Shown here piece by piece: positions 16,305 through 24,155 of a DNA stretch of 64,000 nt (position 1 is its first letter; every line of letters begins with the position of its first letter). Under the pieces are notes generated by a model. The model saw only the letters and a list, made by a program, of their open reading frames with translations. It had not been told where the DNA came from and searched no databases. The position numbers were made by a program, and so were the translations under genes. The DNA comes from Paraperibacillus marinus (lineage in GTDB: Bacteria; Bacillota; Bacilli; Bacillales; DSM-1321), in NCBI RefSeq assembly GCF_046237605.1, contig NZ_CP143542.1, positions 1,488,001-1,552,000 of the forward strand. The letters run 5' to 3'.

Positions 16305-17063
16305 ATGGATGTGGAGGTCAAAAAAGATAAAGGCAGGGTGCATTTAAAGGACGAGGATGTACGGGACTTGATCAAGCGCAGCCAGGATGGAGACCAGGGA
16401 GCAAGAGAATTGATTGTCCAAAGTAATTTAAGGCTGGTATGGTCTGTCGTTCAAAGATTCCTGAATAGGGGCTATGAACCGGATGACCTGTATCAGATTG
16501 GCTGTATCGGCCTCCTTAAATCGGTGGATAAGTTTGATTTAACCTATGAAGTGAAGTTTTCGACATATGCAGTTCCCATGATCATCGGGGAAATCCAAAG
16601 GTTTATCAGGGATGACGGCACGGTTAAAGTCAGCAGGTCACTAAAAGAAATGGCCAATAAAATACGCCGGGCAAAGGATGAGATTTCAAAGACAATCGGA
16701 AGGGTGCCGTCAGTCAATGAACTGGCTGAGCATCTCGGGCTCACTCCGGAGGAAGTGATCATGGCCCAGGAAGCAAGCAGGTCCCCTTCGTCCATTCATG
16801 AAACCGTCTTTGAAAATGATGGAGATCCCATCACCCTGTTAGATCAGATTGCTGATTCAAATGAGAACAAATGGTTCGATAAGCTTGCCTTAAAGGAAGC
16901 GATACTTGAGCTTGATGAGCGGGAAAGGCTGATTGTGTACCTCAGATATTACAAGGATCAAACACAGTCAGAGGTCGCACTGAGGCTTGGCATTTCGCAG
17001 GTGCAGGTCTCCAGGCTTGAAAAGAAAATTTTAAAAGAAATGAAGGTCCGCATGGATGAATGA
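16305..17063 (+). CDS. sigF: RNA polymerase sigma factor SigF
   Basis: A 252-residue sigma-70 family factor with region 2 (FLNRGYEPDDLYQIGCIGLLKSVDKFDLTYEVKFSTYAVPMIIGEIQRFIRDDG is conserved as separate recognisable blocks), region 3 and region 4 (QSEVALRLGISQVQVSRLEKKIL, helix-turn-helix). The ATG at 16305 gives MDVEVKK as in B. subtilis and has AAGGAG eight bases upstream; an upstream in-frame start lacks one. It is the first forespore-specific sigma factor and last gene of spoIIA. Confidence 0.95.
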   Translation: MDVEVKKDKGRVHLKDEDVRDLIKRSQDGDQGARELIVQSNLRLVWSVVQRFLNRGYEPDDLYQIGCIGLLKSVDKFDLTYEVKFSTYAVPMIIGEIQRFIRDDGTVKVSRSLKEMANKIRRAKDEISKTIGRVPSVNELAEHLGLTPEEVIMAQEASRSPSSIHETVFENDGDPITLLDQIADSNENKWFDKLALKEAILELDERERLIVYLRYYKDQTQSEVALRLGISQVQVSRLEKKILKEMKVRMDE

Positions 17064-17095
17064 TCATCTCCATGCGGATTTTTTTATTCCAATTT
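17046..17095 (+). terminator. Rho-independent terminator after sigF
   Basis: CCGCATGGA and TCCATGCGG arms, then ATTTTTTT. The left arm lies inside the last sigF codons. Confidence 0.85.
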
Positions 17096-17116
17096 ATGGT
17101 CTTCGCTGCTTCTATA

Positions 17117-17145
17117 GTATGTTCCTCCAAAAGGCATCCATACTA
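17117..17145 (+). promoter_or_regulatory. Sigma-G promoter of the spoVA cluster
   Basis: GTATG (17117-17121), 17 bases, CATACTA (17139-17145) matches the sigma-G pattern GHATR...CATnHTA. The spoVA operon is a classical sigma-G transcript. Confidence 0.75.
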
Positions 17146-17181
17146 TATTGTACGTATTCAAAATTATAGGATGTGGCAGAA

Positions 17182-17796
17182 TTGGAAAACATCATCTATG
17201 TCCGGATGCGCCATCGGGTGGAAGTAAAAGACTTCAATGAATTAAAAGCGAAAGATATCTGCATTTTGATAGGGTCCCAAAAACGGATACAGAAGCTCGG
17301 GGAAACGGTGATCCATACCATCACAAAGCAAGAGCATAACCTGATCATTATAGATTCTGCGCAGCTGATCGAAAGGCTGCTTGCCGAAAATCCCGAAATT
17401 GAGATTCAGACGATTGGCCCCTCCCAGACCATCATTGAAGTAATTACCAAAGAAAAAAGCCATTCAGTCGGGTTGTTCGTCATTGTATGGGTCATTCTAT
17501 TCGTGGGCGCAGCCATGGCAATCATGAACTTCCATGAAGATGTCAGCATGCAGGCAGTCCACCAGAAATTATACCGGCTGATAAGCGGAAAAAGCATACG
17601 TAAGCCGTTGATCATGCAGATTCCCTATTCAATCGGCCTTGGAGCGGGGATGATTATATTTTTCAATCATTTTTTCAAGAAAAAATTCAATGAAGAGCCA
17701 AGCCCGCTTGAGGTAGAGATATTTAATTACCAGCAGGATTTAGATCGTTATGTCATTATGCATGAAAACAGAGAGAATATTAAACACCTGAAATGA
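17182..17796 (+). CDS. spoVAA: Stage V sporulation protein AA
   Basis: A protein of about 204 residues. The N-terminal soluble part begins ENIIYVRMRHRVEV, two transmembrane segments lie near 98-115 and 150-168, and a conserved C-terminal block reads FNEEPSPLEVEIFNYQ.DLD as in B. subtilis SpoVAA. Two starts compete: GTG at 17173 and TTG at 17182. The TTG aligns best with the B. subtilis N-terminus and has AGGATGTGG placed correctly. Part of the inner-membrane machinery for dipicolinic acid movement in spores. The stop overlaps spoVAB. Confidence 0.88.
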   Translation: MENIIYVRMRHRVEVKDFNELKAKDICILIGSQKRIQKLGETVIHTITKQEHNLIIIDSAQLIERLLAENPEIEIQTIGPSQTIIEVITKEKSHSVGLFVIVWVILFVGAAMAIMNFHEDVSMQAVHQKLYRLISGKSIRKPLIMQIPYSIGLGAGMIIFFNHFFKKKFNEEPSPLEVEIFNYQQDLDRYVIMHENRENIKHLK

Positions 17797-18215
17797 TGAT
17801 TGAATTAGTGGCCGTACTCCTGGTCGGGCTTGCAGGGGGACTGGCAGTCGGTTCAGGGTTTGTAGCTTTTTTGACAGTGCTCGGTATAGTCCCGCGCCTT
17901 ACCCAGCTGACAAAAACCATCCATAAAACAAGGCAGTACGAATGGGCAGTCATATTGGGTGCCTTGACAGGCGGATGGCTAAGCCTGGGGGAACCCGTAT
18001 TGCATGCAGCGCCTATTATTTTGATGCCAATCGGACTTGCAAGCGGAATATTCAACGGTATGCTGGCTGCAGCCTTGACCGAAGTGCTGAATGTACTTCC
18101 GATTCTTTCAAAGCGGATCGGAGTGCAGGAGAAGATTGTATACCTGATGATGGCGCTTGTGCTTGGGAAAGTGCTGGGTTCGCTTTTCCAGTGGATCTTT
18201 TATGTGGATTTATAA
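17793..18215 (+). CDS. spoVAB: Stage V sporulation protein AB
   Basis: A 140-residue membrane protein with four or five hydrophobic segments (first at about 3-28, GLAGGLAVGSGFVAFLTVLG) and the conserved IVPRLTQLTKT and LGALTGGWLSLGEP blocks. It overlaps the spoVAA stop (ATGA), as in the B. subtilis operon. In that operon spoVAC would follow; here the next gene 22 bases on is the spoVAEa homologue instead. Confidence 0.9.
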   Translation: MMIELVAVLLVGLAGGLAVGSGFVAFLTVLGIVPRLTQLTKTIHKTRQYEWAVILGALTGGWLSLGEPVLHAAPIILMPIGLASGIFNGMLAAALTEVLNVLPILSKRIGVQEKIVYLMMALVLGKVLGSLFQWIFYVDL

Positions 18216-18237
18216 CAAAGCGGAGGGATATCAGCCC

Positions 18238-18858
18238 ATGGGAGAAAAACGGAGGATTATCATCATAACGGATGGAGACGAATATGCCAAGCGCGCCGTC
18301 GAAAGGGTTGCCCGGGATGTTGGCGGCAGATGCATATCACTCTCATACGGGAATCCAACCATGCTCACGGGTCCTGACCTGCTTCAGCTGATCAAGATGG
18401 CCCCGTACGATCCTGTGCTTATCATGGTTGATGACAGCGGGCTGGTGGGTGAAGGCCTTGGTGAAGCCGCATTGAAATACATTACGAAGCATCATGAAAT
18501 TGAAGTGCTCGGAGCGATAGCCGTCGCATCTAATACAAGGCAGAATGAGTGGACAAGAATCTCGTTCTCTATAGACAGGGAGGGGGCCCTGACTCCTTAT
18601 GGAGTGGATAAGAATGGCATCCCGGATACTGAAATCGGCAGACTGCATGGTGATACGGTCTATTGCCTAGATTCTCTCGATATTCCGGTTGTCATCGGGA
18701 TTGGTGATATAGGCAAGATGAATGGCAGGGATTCCAGTGAAAAAGGGTCGCCCATCACAAGGAAAGCGGTGGAGCTGATCCTTGAGAGGAGTGGTTTTAA
18801 CTTGTCACTATATGATCATTCTATCATTGAGGACATGAACGGTCCCTGCGACTGGTGA
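18238..18858 (+). CDS. spoVAEa: Stage V sporulation protein AEa (soluble SpoVAE)
   Basis: A 206-residue soluble protein beginning MGEKRRIIIITDGDEYAKRA, then GRCISLSYGNPT.LTGP and VVIGIGDIGKMNG...KGSPIT.KAVELILERSG. These match the hydrophilic spoVAEa product of Bacilli. There are no transmembrane segments. The ATG at 18238 is preceded by GGAGGG ten bases away. It follows spoVAB directly, so the usual intervening spoVAC, spoVAD and spoVAEb are missing, and spoVAF does not follow either; lysA is next. Its role is unclear even in B. subtilis. Confidence 0.85.
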   Translation: MGEKRRIIIITDGDEYAKRAVERVARDVGGRCISLSYGNPTMLTGPDLLQLIKMAPYDPVLIMVDDSGLVGEGLGEAALKYITKHHEIEVLGAIAVASNTRQNEWTRISFSIDREGALTPYGVDKNGIPDTEIGRLHGDTVYCLDSLDIPVVIGIGDIGKMNGRDSSEKGSPITRKAVELILERSGFNLSLYDHSIIEDMNGPCDW

Positions 18859-18994
18859 CTCTTCAGAATTTTTCGTCTTGAAGGAAAACGTATAATATGG
18901 TAATTTAGGTTTAGTCTTTTACTGGGCTAAAGGAGAAAAAGTCCATTTATCGTGTGCGGAACCTTATATCTGGTACAAGGATATGATAAAGAAA

Positions 18995-19041
18995 AAAGGG
19001 GTGCTCCCTTTCATGGGATGACGGGCCTTCAGCCCTTTTTT
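18995..19041 (+). promoter_or_regulatory. Candidate attenuator hairpins in the lysA leader
   Basis: AAAGGG-GTGCT-CCCTTT (18995-19011) is followed by GGGC-CTTCA-GCCC and six T (19023-19041), a terminator shape 46 bases before lysA. The CCC of the first stem can also pair with a downstream GGG, so alternative folds are possible. It may simply end spoVA transcription. The leader is too short and lacks the core motifs for a lysine riboswitch. Confidence 0.45.
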
Positions 19042-19086
19042 ATATGGAAGAAAAGCTGCCTCGTGGTGACTGGAAAGGATGAGAAG

Positions 19087-20406
19087 ATGCATTATTATGG
19101 TACCAGCAGAGTAAATGAACATCATTCATTAGAAATTGGCGGGGCAGATACATTGGAATTAGTATCGAAATATGGTTCCCCACTTTATGTATATGACGTA
19201 GCGCTGATCAGGGAAAGAGCGAGGGGCTTCAAAGAAACCTTTGATAAGATGGGGGTTTCCTCCCAGGTTGCATATGCCAGCAAAGCCTTTTCTTCTATAG
19301 CCATGATTCAGCTTATAGAAGAAGAAGGACTCTCCCTTGACGTAGTATCCGCGGGAGAGCTATACACGGCAATCGCTGCTGGTTTCCCTCGTGAACGGAT
19401 CCATTTCCATGGAAATAATAAGAGCATCGACGAGATAAAGATGGCACTCCGTGAGGACATTGGCTGTATCGTCGTAGATAATTTCTCAGAGTTATATATA
19501 CTGGACGAGATTTGCAGAGAGCTAGATAAAAAGGCAAAAATCCTATTGCGGGTGACTCCGGGAATCGAAGCCCATACACACGATTATATCCTTACGGGGC
19601 AGGAGGATTCAAAGTTTGGCTTTGACTTGATGAACGGACAGGCTGCGGAAGCCCTTGCCTTCAGCATCCAATCGGTATCGTACGAGGTATTGGGCATCCA
19701 CTGTCACATCGGTTCGCAAATCTTTGAAACAACCGGGTTTATCCTTGCAGCGCGGAAGATTATTGAGCAGATGAAGAAATGGCATGCGGAGCTGGACTAT
19801 CAGCCTAAGGTACTGAACCTTGGCGGAGGCTTCGGCATCCGCTATACGGGTGAGGATGAACCTCTTCCTGCCTCTGTCTATGTTGAAAAGATTGTGGAGG
19901 AAGTCAAAGAGCAGATCGCGGACTCCAGCCTTGATATGCCTGAGATCTGGATTGAGCCTGGACGTTCGCTTGTCGGGGATGCAGGCACCACACTTTATGA
20001 ACTTGGCTCCACCAAGGAAGTGCCGAATATCCGCAAATATCTTGCGATTGATGGCGGTATGAGCGATAACATCAGACCTGCTCTGTATGATGCAAAGTAC
20101 GAAGCGGTTATTGCCAACAGGCCGCTTGATAAGCCTGAAGAAGTAGTATCGATTGCAGGAAAATGCTGTGAAAGCGGAGATATGCTTATCTGGGACCTTC
20201 CGCTGCCGAGGGCTGAGCGCGGGGAAATTCTGGCCGTATTCTGTACAGGAGCCTATGGCTATTCCATGGCAAATAATTATAACCGCATCCCAAGGCCGGC
20301 TGTAGTGTTTGTGGAGGACGGCAGGGACCAGCTCGTCATTGAAAGAGAAAGCCTGGAGGATTTGATTAAACATGACAGGCCCTTACAGCAGAAGGCTGTC
20401 AAATAA
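19087..20406 (+). CDS. lysA: Diaminopimelate decarboxylase
   Basis: A 439-residue PLP enzyme of the alanine-racemase fold that converts meso-diaminopimelate to lysine. The PLP lysine is Lys66 in VAYASKAFSS. HCHIGSQI, the glycine loop GGGFGIRY, EPGRSLVGDAG and the substrate-binding CCESGD are all intact. The ATG at 19087 gives MHYYGTSR and exactly the B. subtilis length, with AAAGGATG upstream; a longer in-frame extension back to 18952 reads through leader hairpins and is not supported. Follows the spoVA genes, as in B. subtilis. Confidence 0.95.
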   Translation: MHYYGTSRVNEHHSLEIGGADTLELVSKYGSPLYVYDVALIRERARGFKETFDKMGVSSQVAYASKAFSSIAMIQLIEEEGLSLDVVSAGELYTAIAAGFPRERIHFHGNNKSIDEIKMALREDIGCIVVDNFSELYILDEICRELDKKAKILLRVTPGIEAHTHDYILTGQEDSKFGFDLMNGQAAEALAFSIQSVSYEVLGIHCHIGSQIFETTGFILAARKIIEQMKKWHAELDYQPKVLNLGGGFGIRYTGEDEPLPASVYVEKIVEEVKEQIADSSLDMPEIWIEPGRSLVGDAGTTLYELGSTKEVPNIRKYLAIDGGMSDNIRPALYDAKYEAVIANRPLDKPEEVVSIAGKCCESGDMLIWDLPLPRAERGEILAVFCTGAYGYSMANNYNRIPRPAVVFVEDGRDQLVIERESLEDLIKHDRPLQQKAVK

Positions 20407-20411
20407 AGCAG

Positions 20412-20438
20412 GCCCGGCCGGGATTTGGCCGGGCTGTT
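20412..20438 (+). terminator. Rho-independent terminator after lysA
   Basis: GCCCGGCC and GGCCGGGC arms with a seven-base loop; the U-tract (TGTTTATG) is weak. Confidence 0.65.
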
Positions 20439-20457
20439 TATGTATCCCGGCAATGAA

Positions 20458-20482
20458 AAAAGCAGCGGAATCCCGCTGCTTT
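20458..20482 (-). terminator. Rho-independent terminator of ypuA
   Basis: AAAGCAGCGG and CCGCTGCTTT arms with a short loop. On the minus strand it is followed by a run of T, just after the ypuA stop. Confidence 0.85.
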
Positions 20483-20485
20483 CAA

Positions 20486-21358
20486 TCAAGAAAATAGTGA
20501 TTTTATGGCATCTATTAAACTGATAAAAAATGCTTTGAGTTTATCCAGGAAGGACTGGCCTTCCTCTGATTTTAAGTAGTTGGACACGGCATCCTTGGCT
20601 TTATCCAGTTCATTGCCGACCTTGTTCCAGTCGATATTCAGGTCGACCAGCTTTTTGAACAGGTCAATCAGGCTTTGAAGCTGCTGTTCAGACAGGTTAA
20701 TGCCGAGATCTGCAGCTGCCTTTTCAATGGCAGCCCTGATGTCAGCCTCTGACTGTGGCGGGTTTTTTGCCATTTCTTCTTTTATTTTAGTCATTAGATC
20801 GGCTGCTTTTTCTTTTCCGACCTGGTCCCCAAGCTTGGCCGTTTTGACCATTTCTTCATTGGCTGCCTGCTTTACATCCTCAGGTATCGTTTTATCGGCG
20901 CTGATTTCATAAGCCTTGATCAGCCCGGTCAGAGCCGCGGTGCCGGATACTTCAAAGGGCGCGGTTATCTTGATGTTGGCATCCTTGACACCGGCTGTGA
21001 TAAGAGCATTCAAATACATATCCTTCGTAACCCAGGTAATATTCTTCGTTTCAACGTTCAGGCCGTCCCCTTTTTTTCCAAGCGTGATGGATGAGGAAGA
21101 CAGGGCCCTTGTGCCGATTAACCTTGAAGATATATAATTCCCAAGGTACTTGTGTTCCTCCTGGTTCGATACGGTAACGATGTCTGCATCCTTCGGCGCA
21201 TCCAGCTCAGCCAGGAGCATGTTCTTCTGCTCCTCTGTAAGGTCCTCGCCGAGGGTAATGATCTTCTCGCCGGGTGAGGCATCAGCCAGTGCTGTTATTG
21301 GTGACAGTGCCAGCAGGAAGAGCAGAACCGCTGCCCATTTAATATATATATTTTTCAT
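20486..21358 (-). CDS. ypuA: Secreted DUF1002 protein (YpuA-like)
   Basis: A 290-residue exported protein. A signal peptide (about residues 1-25, cleaved after ALA) is followed by a DUF1002 region including KIITLGEDLTEEQ near residue 30, KNITWVTKDMY and ITAPFEVSGTAALTG near 135. The Lys/Asp-rich C-terminal part is predicted helical. The ATG at 21358 has GAGGAGG six to eight bases upstream. Function unknown; B. subtilis ypuA belongs to the cell-envelope stress sigma-M regulon, but I cannot confirm such a promoter here. Confidence 0.85.
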   Translation of the reverse strand: MKNIYIKWAAVLLFLLALSPITALADASPGEKIITLGEDLTEEQKNMLLAELDAPKDADIVTVSNQEEHKYLGNYISSRLIGTRALSSSSITLGKKGDGLNVETKNITWVTKDMYLNALITAGVKDANIKITAPFEVSGTAALTGLIKAYEISADKTIPEDVKQAANEEMVKTAKLGDQVGKEKAADLMTKIKEEMAKNPPQSEADIRAAIEKAAADLGINLSEQQLQSLIDLFKKLVDLNIDWNKVGNELDKAKDAVSNYLKSEEGQSFLDKLKAFFISLIDAIKSLFS

Positions 21359-21518
21359 TGTTGACCTCCTCGTACAATTAGACGACAGCAATCAGGGAAA
21401 GATGCACATATTAAAAAAATCACTCTTCTAGTAGACTACCAATTCCTCAAAAAATCAACAAAAAAATTACATTTCAGTCACGGTAAGCATGCCAAATGGC
21501 CTCATATTTGAAAAAAAG

Positions 21519-21547
21519 TTGAATAAGAAATTTTATTTTTGTATGAT
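21519..21547 (+). promoter_or_regulatory. Sigma-A promoter of ribT
   Basis: TTGAAT, 17 bases, TATGAT. It indicates ribT has its own promoter. The remainder of 21359-21615 is AT-rich with no RFN motif. Confidence 0.55.
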
Positions 21548-21615
21548 TATTACGAGCTGGGAAGAAAGTAGATAATATACAAAAATACAGTCTTACCATT
21601 AACGAGGGATTATTA

Positions 21616-21963
21616 ATGCTTATTAAGTATAAGAAAAACTTTGAAAAGATTGCTATGGGCCTGCTTTCATTCATGCCAAACGAAAAAGACATCAAGAAGC
21701 TTCAGGCCACAATGAAGATGTATGAAACGGATGAAAATCATCAGCTCTTCTTATGGAAAGAGGAGGATATCCTCGGGCTGATCGGGGTTTCGCTGGAAAA
21801 TGGGGGAGACATTGAAATTATGCATATCTCCGTGAACCCTTCCTACCGCCAGCAGGGAGTGGGGACCAAGATGGTACAGGCCATCAAACATCACTTCCCG
21901 GATCAAAAATTAAGATCGAATGAGATGACAGCTTCATTTCTAGAAAAGTGTGAATGTGAATAA
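21616..21963 (+). CDS. ribT: RibT, GNAT-family acetyltransferase of the riboflavin locus
   Basis: A 115-residue small GNAT protein whose N-terminus MLIKYKKNFEKIAMGLLSF is nearly that of B. subtilis RibT, with the acetyl-CoA motif NPSYRQQGVGTKMVQA and C-terminal FLEKCE. In B. subtilis ribT is the last gene of the ribDE(BA)HT operon. Here no rib biosynthesis gene is adjacent and no FMN riboswitch precedes it; it has its own promoter. Its acetyl acceptor is unknown. Confidence 0.9.
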   Translation: MLIKYKKNFEKIAMGLLSFMPNEKDIKKLQATMKMYETDENHQLFLWKEEDILGLIGVSLENGGDIEIMHISVNPSYRQQGVGTKMVQAIKHHFPDQKLRSNEMTASFLEKCECE

Positions 21964-21972
21964 AATATATAC

Positions 21973-22019
21973 CACACTGAAGGGAGGCTGACTTTTCATG
22001 TCGGCCTCCCTTCAGTGTG
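21973..22019 (-). terminator. Long hairpin between ribT and ypuF
   Basis: A 20-bp stem with one G-T mismatch, CACACTGAAGGGAGGC and its complement, around a TTTTCAT loop. On the minus strand a T-rich stretch follows, so it most likely ends ypuF, whose last codons lie within it; it also faces ribT. Confidence 0.75.
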
Positions 22020-22551
22020 CTCCGGGATGGCCGGAATTCCGGCGCCTTAGCTCAAGCTGTCTTTGGCGTTCTGCTATCACAGCAGATCTGTCCCTTGTTT
22101 TATGCCTGTGTATTAAATCCATATTTTTCCTGTCACTTGGAATGTTCCACATCAGTCCTGCGGAAGCCGCTTTTTCCCTGCATCGTGAGAGTACGTTATT
22201 TATAAGGGGAATTTCCATGCTTTTATATTCTTTTCCATCGAGCAGATGCTGCTCTGTCTCATGAAGCACTTTCTTCAATCGGTCAAAATCAATTCCAAGG
22301 CCTAAAACTTCATTTTTCCTAGATCCTAAAATCCGGCTGGCCTGCCTTAGTGACCTGGCTGCCCCGTTTCTGTTGTCACGCCGGAAATGATACATGCCCA
22401 CCGCGAGCTGGATAAAACCCTGCCAGACAGGGCTGCGCTCACCAGCAGGATCCTCCTTCCAATATTCTTCCAGAATTTCATGACATTCGAAATAATCGCG
22501 GGTGCAATGGAATTCAATCAAATAATCTAAAAATGCTTCAGGATATTCCAT
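22012..22551 (-). CDS. ypuF: DUF309 domain protein (YpuF-like)
   Basis: A 179-residue protein with the DUF309 signature near the N-terminus: FLDYLIEFHCTRDYFECHEILEE and VWQGFIQLAVGMYHFRRDN. These are helical repeats with conserved His, Asp/Glu and Trp. The ATG at 22551 has GGAGG upstream; an earlier in-frame ATG does not. Divergent from scpA. DUF309 proteins are uncharacterised, with a possible metal site suggested by the conserved acidic/His residues. Confidence 0.85.
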   Translation of the reverse strand: MEYPEAFLDYLIEFHCTRDYFECHEILEEYWKEDPAGERSPVWQGFIQLAVGMYHFRRDNRNGAARSLRQASRILGSRKNEVLGLGIDFDRLKKVLHETEQHLLDGKEYKSMEIPLINNVLSRCREKAASAGLMWNIPSDRKNMDLIHRHKTRDRSAVIAERQRQLELRRRNSGHPGAH

Positions 22552-22647
22552 CTGAAAGCCTCCTTCCCTGTTCCTCCATTTTAGCATAGAAAACCAAGCA
22601 GGCGGCATTGCAACCCCCTCAGATGCCTTGGTATTTTAAGTTTAGTC

Positions 22648-22676
22648 TTGGACAATGGGTTGTTATCCTCTATACT
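22648..22676 (+). promoter_or_regulatory. Sigma-A promoter of scpAB
   Basis: TTGGAC, 17 bases, TATACT, about 50 bases before scpA. Confidence 0.65.
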
Positions 22677-22727
22677 ATGGATAGTCTGTAAAGATGAAAG
22701 CAATATAAAGAAAATCTGGTGAAATAA

Positions 22728-23492
22728 ATGATTTATAATGTTAAAACAGATGCATTTGAAGGGCCGCTCGATCTGCTGCTCCATTTGATCAACCGGCTTG
22801 AGATCGATATTTATGATATTCCAGTGGCTGCCATCACAGAGCAGTATCTCAGCTTCATTCATACGATGAAGGAGCTGGAACTTGATCTGGCGAGCGAATA
22901 TCTTGTCATGGCAGCAACGCTTCTGGCCATTAAGAGCAAAATGCTTCTTCCTAAATACGAAGAGCCTTCCTATGAAGAAGATGAAAACTTTGACCTGGAA
23001 AACGATCCGCGCGATGAGCTGGTCGAAAAATTGATTGAATATAGGACATATAAACAGGCTGCCGCTGAGTTTAAGCAGCTTGAGCAGGACAGGGGGATGG
23101 TTTTCACGAAGCCTCCAAGCGATTTATCTGAATATGCAGCCGGTGCTGAGCAGGATAAACAGGATCTCGATGTGACCCTTTATGATATGCTTGGTGCACT
23201 TCAAAAGCTGCTCCGGCGGAAAAAACTGCAAAAGCCGGTTTACGCCAAGATAGAAAAGCAGGAAATATCAATGGAAAGCCGAATGAATGATATTATGAAA
23301 CACTTGCAAAAAATCAGCGGCAGAGTCAAATTCCAGGAGTTATTTCCGGTTGCTGAAAAGCCGCATATTGTGGTCACCTTTTTATCCATACTTGAATTAA
23401 TGAAACAGAAAAGCATTCATGTCGAGCAGGAAAATAACTTCTCGGACATATTTGTAGCAGCTAAGGCAGGTGCAGAGTACATTGGAACCTAA
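22728..23492 (+). CDS. scpA: Segregation and condensation protein A
   Basis: A 254-residue kleisin subunit of the SMC-ScpAB condensin. The N-terminal domain binds the SMC neck (FEGPLDLLLHLINRLEIDIYDIPVAAITEQYL is readable in blocks). The central AxLLAIKSKMLLP motif follows, and the C-terminal winged helix (about 175-250, FQELFPVAEKP..VVTFLSILELMK) binds the SMC head. It overlaps scpB at the 3' end, which suggests coupled synthesis. Confidence 0.95.
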   Translation: MIYNVKTDAFEGPLDLLLHLINRLEIDIYDIPVAAITEQYLSFIHTMKELELDLASEYLVMAATLLAIKSKMLLPKYEEPSYEEDENFDLENDPRDELVEKLIEYRTYKQAAAEFKQLEQDRGMVFTKPPSDLSEYAAGAEQDKQDLDVTLYDMLGALQKLLRRKKLQKPVYAKIEKQEISMESRMNDIMKHLQKISGRVKFQELFPVAEKPHIVVTFLSILELMKQKSIHVEQENNFSDIFVAAKAGAEYIGT

Positions 23493-24054
23493 AATGAAAG
23501 GAGCCCTCGAGGCTATGCTGTTTGCAGCAGGGGACGAGGGGCTTTCCCTCTTGCAGATTTCAAAGGTAATGGAAATTTCCGATACCGAGGCAGCCCAGCT
23601 GATCGAAGAGCTCCAATACGATTATGAATCTGAAGGAAGAGGCCTCCACCTCATACAGCTGGCAGGGGTCTACCAGCTTGCCACCAAGAAGGCCTGCTCA
23701 GATTATCTAAAAAAATTGGTGGAAACTCCGGGGGCACAAGGTCTGTCCCAGGCAGCTCTGGAAACTCTGGCCATCATCGCGTATAAGCAGCCAATCACAA
23801 GGGCTGAAATAGAGGACATCCGCGGCGTGAAAACTGAAAGGCCGCTGCAGACTCTGGTATCAAAAGGGCTCATCAAGGATGTCGGAAGGGCTGAAGGTAC
23901 TGGTCGTGCCTACCTGTATGGCACATCGAAGGAGTTCCTGGATTATTTTGGATTGAATACCATCGAAGAGCTGCCGCTGCTTGAACAAAGCGAGGAAGGC
24001 TTTGAAGGAGAAGAGGCAGATCTGTTTTTCAGCAATGTCAGTGAAAAGGGGTAA
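23482..24054 (+). CDS. scpB: Segregation and condensation protein B
   Basis: ScpB dimerises through tandem winged-helix domains and binds ScpA in the condensin. Visible are LEAMLFAAGDEGLSL (first wHTH) and LSQAALETLAIIAYKQPITRAEIEDIRGV (second), with GRAYLYGTSKEFLDYFGL and an acidic C-terminus. Three starts compete: GTG 23470, TTG 23482 and ATG 23494. I prefer TTG 23482 because AAGGcAGGTG lies nine bases upstream. The gene overlaps the end of scpA. Confidence 0.92.
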   Translation: MEPKMKGALEAMLFAAGDEGLSLLQISKVMEISDTEAAQLIEELQYDYESEGRGLHLIQLAGVYQLATKKACSDYLKKLVETPGAQGLSQAALETLAIIAYKQPITRAEIEDIRGVKTERPLQTLVSKGLIKDVGRAEGTGRAYLYGTSKEFLDYFGLNTIEELPLLEQSEEGFEGEEADLFFSNVSEKG

Positions 24055-24155
24055 TGACACAACTTTCTGAATTGTGTTAAAATTAAGGTGTCCCCTGGCT
24101 CTCTTGATCGGAGCCGTCCTACATAGCGATTGAAGAATCGGAAGGAGAAAAGGTA

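Noticed and set aside
18859..19086. Lysine riboswitch or T-box before lysA
   Set aside because: The leader is short and lacks the conserved L-box core and the T-box AGGGTGG motif.
18952..19086. Longer N-terminus for LysA
   Set aside because: The in-frame extension crosses leader hairpins and does not align with the family; the ATG at 19087 gives the usual length.
21359..21615. FMN riboswitch before ribT
   Set aside because: None of the RFN motifs seen at 43883 occurs here.
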